The translations under genes were made by a program, and so were the position numbers. The notes below the pieces were generated by a model that searched no databases, was not told the DNA's origin, and was given only the letters and a program-made list of their open reading frames with translations. From Xanthomonas sp. DAR 34887 (GTDB lineage Bacteria; Pseudomonadota; Gammaproteobacteria; Xanthomonadales; Xanthomonadaceae), in NCBI RefSeq assembly GCF_041245805.1, contig NZ_CP162490.1, positions 4,627,001 to 4,691,000 on the forward strand: DNA of 64,000 nucleotides. Direction: 5' to 3'. Position 1 is the stretch's first letter. The number at the start of each line of letters is the position of its first letter. Positions 1 through 9,070 of this stretch are shown piece by piece.

Positions 1-743
1 ACAGCGACGCTGGCCGCGTCGTAGTTGGGCAGCTTGCCGCCGCGCAGGATCACGTGGCAGTCGGGATTGCCGGTAGTGGTAGCGACCGCGGTCTGCCCGT
101 CCTTGGTCACCGCCAGGAAATGGTGCGGATGCGAGGCCGCGCCGACCGCATCGACCGCGATCTTGACGTCGCCGCTGGTACCGTTCTTGAACCCGACCGG
201 GCACGACAGGCCCGAGGCCAGTTCGCGGTGCACCTGGCTTTCGGTGGTGCGCGCGCCGATCGCGCCCCACGCCACCAGGTCGGCGATGTACTGCGGCGAG
301 ATGATGTCGAGGAATTCAACGCCGGCCGGCAGGCCGAGACGGTTGATGTCGCGCAGCAGGCCGCGCGCCAGGCGCAGGCCCTTGTTGATGTCGAAGCTGC
401 CGTCGAGGTTGGGATCGTTGATCAGGCCCTTCCAGCCGACCGTGGTGCGCGGCTTCTCGAAGTACACCCGCATCACGATTTCCAGCGCGTCTCCGTAGGT
501 GTCGCGCAGCGGGCGCAGGCGTTGCGCATACTCCATCGCCGCCACCGGGTCGTGGATCGAGCACGGGCCGATCACCACCGCCAGGCGGTCGTCGCGGCCG
601 TGCAGGATTTCGTGCAGCGCCGCGCGCGAGGCGGCGACGGTCTGCGAGGCATCTTCGTCGCAGGGCAGCAGCGACAGCAGGTGGGCGGGCGGGGTCAGCG
701 GTTCGATCTTGCGGATGCGCAGATCGTCGGTATGCGGGGCCAT
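1..743 (-). CDS. 3-deoxy-7-phosphoheptulonate (DAHP) synthase, class I, C-terminus cut by window edge
   Basis: The enzyme condenses phosphoenolpyruvate and erythrose 4-phosphate, the first step of the shikimate pathway. About 247 N-terminal residues are present; the rest lies left of the window. The start at 743 gives MAPHTDDLRIRKIEPL. Class I (AroFGH) features follow: VVIGPCSIHDP, YFEKPRTTVGWKG, DINKGL and VGFKNGTSGD. The paralogue type (AroF, AroG or AroH) cannot be decided from sequence alone. The gene is preceded on the same strand by an aromatic leader peptide and a terminator hairpin, so its expression is probably controlled by ribosome-mediated attenuation sensing charged Phe, Tyr and Trp tRNAs. 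Confidence 0.93.
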   Translation of the reverse strand, partial: MAPHTDDLRIRKIEPLTPPAHLLSLLPCDEDASQTVAASRAALHEILHGRDDRLAVVIGPCSIHDPVAAMEYAQRLRPLRDTYGDALEIVMRVYFEKPRTTVGWKGLINDPNLDGSFDINKGLRLARGLLRDINRLGLPAGVEFLDIISPQYIADLVAWGAIGARTTESQVHRELASGLSCPVGFKNGTSGDVKIAVDAVGAASHPHHFLAVTKDGQTAVATTTGNPDCHVILRGGKLPNYDAASVA

Positions 744-792
744 GGAAAATCTCTCGTCGGGTTCTGGGTGGGGGGCCAGGTCCGGCGGCATG

Positions 793-823
793 AAAAAAGC
801 CGCCAGGTTCGCTGGCGGCTTTC
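793..823 (-). terminator. attenuator terminator of the DAHP synthase leader
   Basis: Read on the minus strand, an 11-bp perfect stem (AAAGCCGCCAG / CTGGCGGCTTT) with a 5-nt loop is followed by a T-run. It lies between the leader peptide stop (846) and the DAHP synthase start (743), where a terminator would block the gene. Its 5' arm with the next bases contains CCGCCAGCG. That is the exact complement of CGCTGGCGG inside the leader ORF just after the aromatic codons, so an alternative antiterminator pairing exists. Confidence 0.85.
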
Positions 824-845
824 GGGGATGCGGCTGAAGTGTCCT

Positions 846-926
846 TCAGGGTGAACGCATTCCTTCCTCCGCCAGCGGCATCGGAAAACCGTAGTACCAA
901 AAATAAAAGCTGCGGTTGGCGTTCAT
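846..926 (-). CDS. aromatic amino acid leader peptide (attenuator)
   Basis: A 26-residue ORF beginning MNANR and continuing SFYFWYYGF, i.e. seven aromatic codons (Phe, Tyr, Phe, Trp, Tyr, Tyr, Phe) within nine codons. This is what a leader peptide sensing all three aromatic amino acids should look like. An in-frame ATG at 935 would add three residues; neither start has a clear ribosome binding site. The ORF ends 23 nt before a terminator hairpin, and the segment coding for PMPLAEE can pair with the 5' arm of that terminator. Ribosome stalling at the aromatic cluster would free this segment to form an antiterminator. Function is inferred from architecture. Confidence 0.85.
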   Translation of the reverse strand: MNANRSFYFWYYGFPMPLAEEGMRSP

Positions 927-990
927 GGGATGCATTGATAGCACAGGATTTTGGGGGGCGCCACAGTTGCTGATGCAACTGGATGGAGCC

Positions 991-1084
991 GGGATTCGGG
1001 ATTGGAGATTGGGGAGTCGCAAAGCCCACAGGCCCCAGCGATTCGCGACGTCTCCCAATCCCCAATCCCGAATCGCCAATCCCG
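991..1084. repeat. inverted pair of GGGATTCGGGATT-type repeats
   Basis: Units of GGGATTCGGGATTGG (991-1017) recur in inverse orientation at 1052-1084 (CCCAATCCCCAATCCCG), giving an imperfect stem-loop between the DAHP synthase leader and the groEL terminator. The same family occurs at several other intergenic sites in the window. Confidence 0.8.
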
Positions 1085-1206
1085 GCCTCTGGAAATCGAA
1101 CGCATACGCCGGATCCTTCCAGCTACTGCGCCGCGGCGGCTGCCGCACCGCCACGCGACCGCTACGCGCGCCGCGTTCCGGCGCCGCCGCACTGCGAAGC
1201 GCGCGC

Positions 1207-1238
1207 AAAAAAAAGAGCCCCGCATCGCTGCGGGGCTC
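1207..1238 (-). terminator. groEL intrinsic terminator
   Basis: On the minus strand a 10-bp perfect stem (GAGCCCCGCA / TGCGGGGCTC) with a 4-nt loop is followed by eight T residues, 42 bp beyond the groEL stop codon. Confidence 0.93.
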
Positions 1239-1279
1239 CTCTCGGTTGCGTACTGCAGGTCGGCTTGCGCCGGCGCGGA

Positions 1280-2929
<1,650 letters not shown>

Positions 2930-2940
2930 GTGTGTAACTC

Positions 2941-3053
2941 CGGGATTCGTGATTGGTGATTAGGGATTCGCTAGAGCGGGATTCGGGCGGAGATGTCGGG
3001 TCGCGCGGCGCCTAGCGCCTTACCAATCCCGAATCCCGACTCCCGAATCCCGC
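2941..3053. repeat. inverted GGGATTC-type repeats between groES and groEL
   Basis: Three GGGATTCG/GATTGGTGATT units (2941-2985) face CCCGAATCCCGA units (3022-3053). The stem-loop lies inside the groES-groEL transcript and could affect RNA stability or the relative expression of the two genes; that effect is inference. Confidence 0.75.
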
Positions 3054-3064
3054 GATCGGGGGCT

Positions 3065-3352
3065 TTAGCCCACGATCGCCAGGATGTCGTCTTCGCGCAG
3101 CACCTTGTACTCGACGCCTTCGGCCTTGTAGCTGGAGCCGGCGTACTGGCCGTAGATGACCTTGTCGCCGACCTTGACCGCCGGCGCGCGGACGCTGCCG
3201 TTGTCCAGCGGCTTGCCGCTGCCGATGGCGACGATCTCGCCCTTGGTGGACTTTTCCTTGGCCGAATCCGGGATCACGATGCCGCCGGCGGAAATTTCGT
3301 CGGCTTCGATCGGCTTGACTACGACGCGGTCGTGAAGCGGCTTGATGCTCAT
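3065..3352 (-). CDS. groS: co-chaperonin GroES (Hsp10)
   Basis: Heptameric lid of GroEL. The 95 residues are the family length, beginning MSIKPLHDRVVVKPIEADE with the mobile-loop region GGIVIPDSAKEKSTKGEI and ending DDILAIVG. The reading frame stays open far upstream, but the conserved N-terminus fixes the start at 3352. It is first in the groES-groEL operon, 50 bp downstream of a CIRCE operator. Confidence 0.99.
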   Translation of the reverse strand: MSIKPLHDRVVVKPIEADEISAGGIVIPDSAKEKSTKGEIVAIGSGKPLDNGSVRAPAVKVGDKVIYGQYAGSSYKAEGVEYKVLREDDILAIVG

Positions 3353-3402
3353 TGAGTGAGACCCTCTTAAGTGATTGATTGGTCTAGGAAAGGCTGGCGA
3401 TA

Positions 3403-3429
3403 TTAGCACTCGCATGTGACGAGTGCTAG
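3403..3429. promoter_or_regulatory. CIRCE operator (HrcA binding site)
   Basis: TTAGCACTC, nine spacer bases, then GAGTGCTAG: the CIRCE consensus (TTAGCACTC-N9-GAGTGCTAA) with one mismatch, 50 bp upstream of groES. HrcA binds CIRCE to repress chaperonin genes at normal temperature. Confidence 0.95.
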
Positions 3430-3626
3430 CAACGCTCGCGAAAAAACCCGGTACGCCGGGATGCGCTTGATGTGGTGCTGGCCGCCGCCCTTTCAAGGGC
3501 GGGGATGCAAAAAATTTCGCGCACGGGCCAGCCCGGGCCCGGAACTGGTACCCGGATTCCGCAACGCTGTCACAGAGGCAGGCTAGTCTCGCAGACCCAG
3601 GGGGGACCATCCAAAAGGAGTTGTCG

Positions 3627-5396
3627 ATGAAGCCATCCGCCGTTGCCTTACCTCTCGCCTGTCTGCTGGCCCTGGCCGGCCCCGCCCAGGCCGCCGTGTT
3701 CATCAACGAATTGCACTACGACGATGCCACCGCCGCCGGCGACACCGGCGAGGGCGTGGAGATCGTCGCCACCGCCGGCGAGAGCCTGAGCGGCTACAAG
3801 GTCTACCTGTACAACGGCAGCAGCCCCGGCGCCGCCACCGTCTACGCGACCACCTCGGTGCCGGCCGGCAACCTGGTCACCTGCGGCGGGCAGGTGCGCA
3901 TCGCCACCGTCGGCTATGCCAGCAACGGCGTGCAGAACGGCCCCAACGACGGCCTGGCGCTGGTCGACGGCAACGGCCAGGTGGTGCAGTTCCTCAGCTA
4001 CGAAGGCGCGATCACCGGCGGCGGCGGCCCGGCGGCCGGCCTGAGCAGCCAGAACCTGCCGGTCAGCGAGAGCCACAGCACCGCGGCCGGCACCTCGCTG
4101 CAGCTGCGCGGCAGCAACGGCAGCGCCGCCTCCGACTTCACCTGGGCCGGCAGCTCGGCCAGCAGCTTCGGCGCCTGCAACAGCGGCCAGACCTTCAGTG
4201 GCGGCAGCAGCGACACCGCGCCGTCGGTGACCGCGACCACCCCGGCGCAGGGCGCCAGCAACTTTCCCGCCGCCGGCGACCTGGCGGTGACCTTCAGCGA
4301 GGCGGTGACCCTGGCCAGCGGCGCGTTCGGGCTGAGCTGCAGCCAGTCCGGCACGGTGGCGCTGAGCTACCCGAGCAGCGGCAGCCAGTTCGCGATTTCC
4401 ACCAACACCGCCCTGGCCGCCGGCGAAAGCTGCAGCCTGAGCATCTTGGCCGCGCGCGTGAGCGACGCCGGCGGCGCGCATCCGGCGCAGGACAGCAGCA
4501 TCGCCTTCAGCGTCGCCAGCGGCAGCGGCGGCGGTACCAGCGGCTACTACGCGCGGGTCAACACCTCCAACGCCAGCCAGTTGCGCTGCTCGCTGCACGA
4601 GACGATCAAGGGCCACACCGTCTACCCGTACAGCAGCAGCTCCGGCACCAGCACCTGGACCATCCTGGAGATCGCCGACGAGGACCCGAACAACAGCGGG
4701 CGCATCCTCGACGCCTACCGCAACCGCAGCTACGCCAAGGTCACCGACCGCGCCGGCAGCGGCAGCGGATTGAAGTACAACCGCGAGCACAGCTGGCCGA
4801 ACTCGCTGGGCTTCGGCAGCGCCACCGGCGACAAGGGCCTGCCCTACGCGCCCTACACCGACACGCACATGCTGTACCTGACCGATTCCACCTGGAACGC
4901 GGACCGCGGCAACAAGCCGTACGCGAACTGCGACAGCAACTGCGGCGAGCGCATCACCGAGGCCAACGCCGGCTTCGGCGGCGGCAGCGGCAGCTATCCG
5001 GGCAATTCCAACTGGGTGCGCACCCCGGACGGCAACAGCGGCAGCTTCGAAGTGTGGAACCACCGCAAGGGCGACATGGCGCGCGCGGTCATGTACATGG
5101 CGATCCGCTACGAAGGCGGCACCGACGCGGCCACCGGGCAGTCCGAGCCGGACCTGGAACTGACCGACGACCGCAGCAAGATCGTGCAGACCTCGGCCTC
5201 GCCGGCCTACATGGGCCTGCTGTCGACGCTGATCGCGTGGAGCCAGCAGGATCCGCCGGACGATGCCGAGCGTGCCCGCAACGAAGTGGTGTACAGCTTC
5301 CAGGGCAATCGCAATCCGTTCATCGACCACCCGGAGTGGGCGACCTCCTCGCTGTTCACCTCGGCCAAGCCGGCGAGCTGCCAGTTGCTCAACTGA
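3627..5396 (+). CDS. secreted endonuclease I-family nuclease with lamin-tail and Ig-like domains
   Basis: Predicted extracellular or periplasmic DNA/RNA nuclease of 589 residues. ATG 3627 is preceded by AAGGAG six bases upstream; an in-frame TTG at 3621 is less likely. Visible parts: a signal peptide ending near AGPAQA; a lamin-tail-like beta domain (VFINELHYDDA, about residues 24-190); a bacterial Ig-like region (SVTATTPAQGASNFPAAGD, about 194-305); and a C-terminal endonuclease I domain (about 310-570). The last holds the His-Me finger core YNREHSWPNSLGF near residue 386, with His as likely catalytic base. Cysteines are paired as in exported proteins. It may serve nutrient phosphate scavenging or extracellular DNA turnover; that role is inference. 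Confidence 0.9.
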   Translation: MKPSAVALPLACLLALAGPAQAAVFINELHYDDATAAGDTGEGVEIVATAGESLSGYKVYLYNGSSPGAATVYATTSVPAGNLVTCGGQVRIATVGYASNGVQNGPNDGLALVDGNGQVVQFLSYEGAITGGGGPAAGLSSQNLPVSESHSTAAGTSLQLRGSNGSAASDFTWAGSSASSFGACNSGQTFSGGSSDTAPSVTATTPAQGASNFPAAGDLAVTFSEAVTLASGAFGLSCSQSGTVALSYPSSGSQFAISTNTALAAGESCSLSILAARVSDAGGAHPAQDSSIAFSVASGSGGGTSGYYARVNTSNASQLRCSLHETIKGHTVYPYSSSSGTSTWTILEIADEDPNNSGRILDAYRNRSYAKVTDRAGSGSGLKYNREHSWPNSLGFGSATGDKGLPYAPYTDTHMLYLTDSTWNADRGNKPYANCDSNCGERITEANAGFGGGSGSYPGNSNWVRTPDGNSGSFEVWNHRKGDMARAVMYMAIRYEGGTDAATGQSEPDLELTDDRSKIVQTSASPAYMGLLSTLIAWSQQDPPDDAERARNEVVYSFQGNRNPFIDHPEWATSSLFTSAKPASCQLLN

Positions 5397-5403
5397 ACCG
5401 GAT

Positions 5404-5433
5404 CTCCGGCGCGCCGACGGCGGCGCGCCGGAG
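5404..5433 (+). terminator. hairpin after nuclease gene; remainder of the 5397-5750 gap appears empty
   Basis: A 13-bp perfect stem (CTCCGGCGCGCCG / CGGCGCGCCGGAG) with a 4-nt loop lies 7 bp after the nuclease stop codon. It lacks a T-run, so it may act in termination or mRNA 3'-end protection. I see nothing else convincing in the 354-bp gap before cutA. Confidence 0.55.
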
Positions 5434-5750
5434 CATGCAGCGCGCGGCGCGGATGGCCTCGGGCCATCCGGCGTCGCGCATGCCATCGGCGCTCAGCGGA
5501 AGATGGCCGCCGCCGCGCGAAAGCCGGCGCGGCCGCGGCCTGGTTTCCTGCCCGCCGCCCTCAATCGCCGCCAGGCTACCGTGTATGTCCCGGCGACGCA
5601 TCCTTCGCCGCAGCGCGGTCCCGCGCCATGCCCGGCCCGCGTCGTTCCACGCCATCCCGCGCGGGCCTGCAACCGCGCGCCCGCAAGCGCGCACCCATGC
5701 CCGAACCAGGCCCGGCAAAGCCCTGCCGGCGTCCCTATACTGTCGGCCGC

Positions 5751-6086
5751 ATGTCTTCGCCCCCACCCCTCCGCCTGCTGTTCAGCACCTGCCCCGATCC
5801 GGCCAGCGCCGCGCGGATCGCCCAGGTCCTGGTCGAAGAACGCCTGGCCGCGTGCGTGAGCCGCCTGCCCGGCGTGCACGCCACGTATCGCTGGCAGGAC
5901 GTGGTGGAGCAGGCGGAGGAAGTGCTGCTGCTGATCAAGACCGCCGCCGACCGCATCCCCGCGTTGCGACAGCGGCTGTGCGAGCTGCACCCCTTCGACG
6001 TCCCCGAATTGATCGAGGTCGAGGTCGCCGGCGGCCTGCCCGCCTACCTGCAGTGGGTGTACGCCGAAACCCGTGAGGAACCGTAA
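5751..6086 (+). CDS. cutA: divalent-cation tolerance protein CutA
   Basis: Small trimeric cytoplasmic protein of the CutA1 family, linked genetically to copper tolerance in E. coli; its biochemical role is unsettled. The 111 residues cover the whole fold: an LLFSTCPDPASAARIAQVL start, the conserved ERLAACVSRLPGVHATYRW stretch, a LLLIKT strand and the family-typical helix VPELIEVEV. The start ATG 5751 matches family length. The stop is 4 bp before the dsbD start, so the cutA-dsbD-thioredoxin genes are probably co-transcribed; cutA next to dsbD is also the E. coli order. Confidence 0.96.
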   Translation: MSSPPPLRLLFSTCPDPASAARIAQVLVEERLAACVSRLPGVHATYRWQDVVEQAEEVLLLIKTAADRIPALRQRLCELHPFDVPELIEVEVAGGLPAYLQWVYAETREEP

Positions 6087-6090
6087 GCCG

Positions 6091-8376
6091 ATGACCGTGC
6101 TGCACCGTATCGCTGCCCTGTGCCTGCTGGCCCTGGCCGCCTTCCCCGCCCTGGCGATCAGCGAAAAGGATCTGCTGCCGGTCGATCGGGCCTTCGTGCT
6201 GAGCGCGCAGGCGCCCGAGCGCGGCCGCATCGAACTGCACTGGAAGATCGCCGACGGCTATTACCTGTACCGGCACCGGATCGCGGTGCGGGTGCTGAGC
6301 GGCTTCAAGGCCAACCCGACCGTGCAGCTGCCGGCCGGGCACAAGAAGACCGACCCGTACTTCGGCGAGGTGGAAACCTATCGCGGCGAGTTGAACGCGG
6401 TGCAAAGCGGCGTCGCCGATCCGGCCACGACCAACTTGCAGGTGGAAGTGCGCTACCAGGGCTGCGCCGACGCCGGCGTGTGCTATCCGCCGCAGAAGCG
6501 CTTGCTCAACGTGGCACTGCCGGCGGCCGAAGCCGGCGCGGCAGCGGCTCCCACCTCGCCGCTGCCGGGCAGTGCGCCGGGCGCGGCCGGCCCGGCCGCC
6601 AAGCCCTTGTTCGGCGCCAGTGCCGGCGCCGTGCAAGGCTTGCCGCTGCCGTCGGACCAGGCGTTCGGCTTCGAAGCCATCGTCGGCGACGGCAATACGC
6701 TGCTGCTGCGCTTCACGCCCGCGCCGGGCTACTACCTGTATCGCGACCGCACCGCGCTGGCGCTGGAAGGCGCCGCCGGCATCCGCACCGGCATGCCGCG
6801 CTGGCCGCAGGGCCGCTCGCACCAGGACGAGCACTTCGGCAACGTGGTGGTGTATTTCGACCAGACCGAGGTCAGCGTGCCGCTGCAGCGGCAGCGCGCC
6901 GATGCCGCCGAAGCGACCCTGGTCGCCACCTTCCAGGGCTGCCAGACCGACGGCATCTGCTATCCGCCGATGACCCGGCGGGTGAAGCTATCGCTGCCCA
7001 AGGGCACGCTCAGCCCCGCCGACCAGGCCGAAGTGGCGCCGCTGCTGGTGACCCCGCTCGACAGCCGCCAGGCCGACGCCAGCGCCGCGGCGGCCGACGC
7101 ATCCGCGCCGGTGACCGCGCCCGACGCGGCGACCGCGCCCGATGCCTCGGTGCACAACGCCGCGCGCAGCACCGCGCCGGCGGCCGCGCCGCAGAACCTG
7201 CTGTGGGTGCTGCTGGCGGCGCTGGGCGGCGGCCTGATCCTGAACCTGCTGCCGTGCGTGCTGCCGATCCTGTCGCTGAAGGTGCTGGGCCTGGCGCACA
7301 GCGGCGAAAGCCATGCGCGCGCCCGCAGCCATGCGCTGTGGTACACGCTGGGGGTGCTGGCGTCCTTCGCCGTGGTCGGCGGCATCGCCGTCGCCGCGCA
7401 TCTGCTGTGGGGCTTCCAGCTGCAGCGACCCGGCTTCGTCGCGGTGCTGACCTACCTGATGTTCGCGATGGGCCTGAGCCTGTCCGGCGTGTTCACGCTC
7501 AGCGCCAACCTCGGTGGGCTGGGCCAGTCGCTGTCCTCGCGCAGCGGCCCGGTCGGCGATTTCTTCACCGGCGTGCTGGCCTGCGTGGTGTCCAGCGCCT
7601 GCGTCGGCCCGTTCATGGGCCTGGCGCTGGGCTATGCGTTCGCCGCGCCGCCGGCGATCGGCATGCTGGTGTTCCTGACCATGGGCCTGGGCCTGGCGCT
7701 GCCGTTCCTGCTGGTCGGCTTCATCCCTTCGCTGGCCAAGCGCCTGCCCAAGCCGGGCCCGTGGATGGAGACGCTCAAGCAGGTGCTGGCGTTCCCGATG
7801 TACCTGACCGCAATCTGGCTGCTGTGGGTGCTGGGCAAGCAGCGCGGCGTGGACGCGGTGGCGCTGCTGCTGGTCGGCGCCACGCTGCTGGCGCTGGGCC
7901 TGTGGTGGATCGAGCGCGCGCGCTGGCGCAGCCACAAGCTCGGCTTGCGCCTGGCCGCGCTGCTGGTGCTGCTGGCGCTGCTGCCGGTGTGGGGCGTGAC
8001 CCGGCTGGCGCCGCCCAGCGCCACCGTGGAGCGCAACACCGTGGCCTTCTCGCCGGAGATGCTGGACCGGTTGCGCACCGACAACCGCGTGGTGTTCGTC
8101 AATATGACCGCCGACTGGTGCGTGACCTGCAAGGCCAACGAACGCAACGTGCTCAGCAGCGACGCCTTCCGCGACACGCTCAAGCGCGTCGATGCGGTGT
8201 ACATGAAGGGCGACTGGACCAACGAGGACGCACGCATCAGCGCCTTCCTGGCCGAACACAAGGCGGTGGGCGTGCCGCTGTACGTGGTCTACGGTCCGGG
8301 CGCACCGCCGACCGTGCTGCCGCCGGTGCTGAGCCAGGCGGTGGCCGAAGACGCCCTGCTGCGCGCGGCGCGATGA
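6091..8376 (+). CDS. dsbD: thiol:disulfide interchange protein DsbD with two alpha domains
   Basis: Inner-membrane reductase passing electrons from cytoplasmic thioredoxin to periplasmic disulfide isomerases and cytochrome c maturation. With 762 residues it is clearly longer than the usual 560-600. After a signal peptide (MTVLHRIAALCLLALAAF) there are two DsbD-alpha domains in tandem, each with the redox pair in GCADAGVCYPP (about residue 124) and GCQTDGICYPP (about 283). An Ala/Pro linker follows, then the multi-span beta domain with LLPCVLPILSLK (about 385) and SSACVGPFMG (about 500), and the C-terminal thioredoxin-like gamma domain with DWCVTCK (about 675). All expected cysteines are present. 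The ATG at 6091 gives a proper signal peptide. The stop codon overlaps the next start (ATGA). Confidence 0.96.
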   Translation: MTVLHRIAALCLLALAAFPALAISEKDLLPVDRAFVLSAQAPERGRIELHWKIADGYYLYRHRIAVRVLSGFKANPTVQLPAGHKKTDPYFGEVETYRGELNAVQSGVADPATTNLQVEVRYQGCADAGVCYPPQKRLLNVALPAAEAGAAAAPTSPLPGSAPGAAGPAAKPLFGASAGAVQGLPLPSDQAFGFEAIVGDGNTLLLRFTPAPGYYLYRDRTALALEGAAGIRTGMPRWPQGRSHQDEHFGNVVVYFDQTEVSVPLQRQRADAAEATLVATFQGCQTDGICYPPMTRRVKLSLPKGTLSPADQAEVAPLLVTPLDSRQADASAAAADASAPVTAPDAATAPDASVHNAARSTAPAAAPQNLLWVLLAALGGGLILNLLPCVLPILSLKVLGLAHSGESHARARSHALWYTLGVLASFAVVGGIAVAAHLLWGFQLQRPGFVAVLTYLMFAMGLSLSGVFTLSANLGGLGQSLSSRSGPVGDFFTGVLACVVSSACVGPFMGLALGYAFAAPPAIGMLVFLTMGLGLALPFLLVGFIPSLAKRLPKPGPWMETLKQVLAFPMYLTAIWLLWVLGKQRGVDAVALLLVGATLLALGLWWIERARWRSHKLGLRLAALLVLLALLPVWGVTRLAPPSATVERNTVAFSPEMLDRLRTDNRVVFVNMTADWCVTCKANERNVLSSDAFRDTLKRVDAVYMKGDWTNEDARISAFLAEHKAVGVPLYVVYGPGAPPTVLPPVLSQAVAEDALLRAAR

Positions 8377-8942
8377 ACGCCACGCCGCCGCGCCTGCTTG
8401 CGGTGGCGGCGATCGCGGCGGTGCTGGGCGTGGCCGCCGCGCAGCTCTGGTGGCGCACGCCGACGGTGGCGCCACCCGCGCCCACCACCGGCCACGCGCC
8501 GCCGGCCGGCGTCGCCGCAGCCCGCCCCGGCGATCCGGCACCGGCGCTGCGTCTGCCCACACTCGACGGCGGCAGCCTGACCCTGGCCCAGTTCCGTGGC
8601 CGTCCGTTGCTGGTCAACGTCTGGGCCAGCTGGTGCGAACCGTGCGTGCGCGAGATGCCGGAGCTCGATCGCCTGGCGCGCGCGCAGCCGGCCGACGGCC
8701 TGCAGGTGCTCGGCATCGCCCTGGACCGCGCCGAGGACGTGCGTGCGTTCCTGCAGCGGGTGCCGATCGGCTACCCGATCGCGCTGGAAACCCCAGGGCC
8801 GGCCGATGCCAGCGTGCGCCTGGGCGACACCCAGGGCCTGCTGCCTTACAGCGTGCTGATCGACGCCAACGGCCGCATCGTGCGGCAGAAGCTGGGGCCG
8901 TTCGCGCCGGGCGAGGCCGAGCGCTGGGCGCAGGTGCCGTAG
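8373..8942 (+). CDS. TlpA/ResA-like membrane-anchored thioredoxin
   Basis: Periplasmic thiol-disulfide oxidoreductase of 189 residues: one N-terminal anchor (LLAVAAIAAVLGVAAA), an Ala/Pro-rich linker, then an AhpC/TSA-thioredoxin fold with the active site NVWASWCEPCVREMPEL (CEPC near residues 87-90) and the cis-Pro region LLPYSVLIDANG. The start overlaps the dsbD stop by four bases (ATGA), so translation is probably coupled, and DsbD is the likely electron donor. Typical partners would be apocytochrome c or another periplasmic substrate; which one cannot be told from the sequence. Confidence 0.92.
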   Translation: MNATPPRLLAVAAIAAVLGVAAAQLWWRTPTVAPPAPTTGHAPPAGVAAARPGDPAPALRLPTLDGGSLTLAQFRGRPLLVNVWASWCEPCVREMPELDRLARAQPADGLQVLGIALDRAEDVRAFLQRVPIGYPIALETPGPADASVRLGDTQGLLPYSVLIDANGRIVRQKLGPFAPGEAERWAQVP

Positions 8943-9015
8943 GCGCTCGCTTGGGGATTCATCCCTTCCCATTCGCACACTCGGCCTTGTGCCGCGACGG
9001 GCTTTGCTGATGGTG

Positions 9016-9043
9016 CCTGTCGCGGCTGAAGCCGCTCCTACAG
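9016..9043 (-). repeat. single REP element
   Basis: CTGTCGCGGCTGAAGCCGCTCCTACAG, a REP palindrome of the GTAGGAGCGGCTTCAGCCGCGAC family, in the gap between the convergent thioredoxin and FAD-enzyme genes. Confidence 0.85.
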
Positions 9044-9070
9044 GGGAGCGTCGCCGGGAGCGGGATTGCG

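Noticed and set aside
3441..3460. Terminator-like hairpin (CCCGG-TACG-CCGGG with a T-run on the minus strand) upstream of CIRCE
   Set aside because: Only a 5-bp stem and no gene on the minus strand upstream for it to terminate.
3648..5486. 612-codon frame opposite the secreted nuclease
   Set aside because: Composition is Ala/Gly/Arg-biased as in a mirror frame, while the plus-strand product has a signal peptide, catalytic motif and ribosome binding site.
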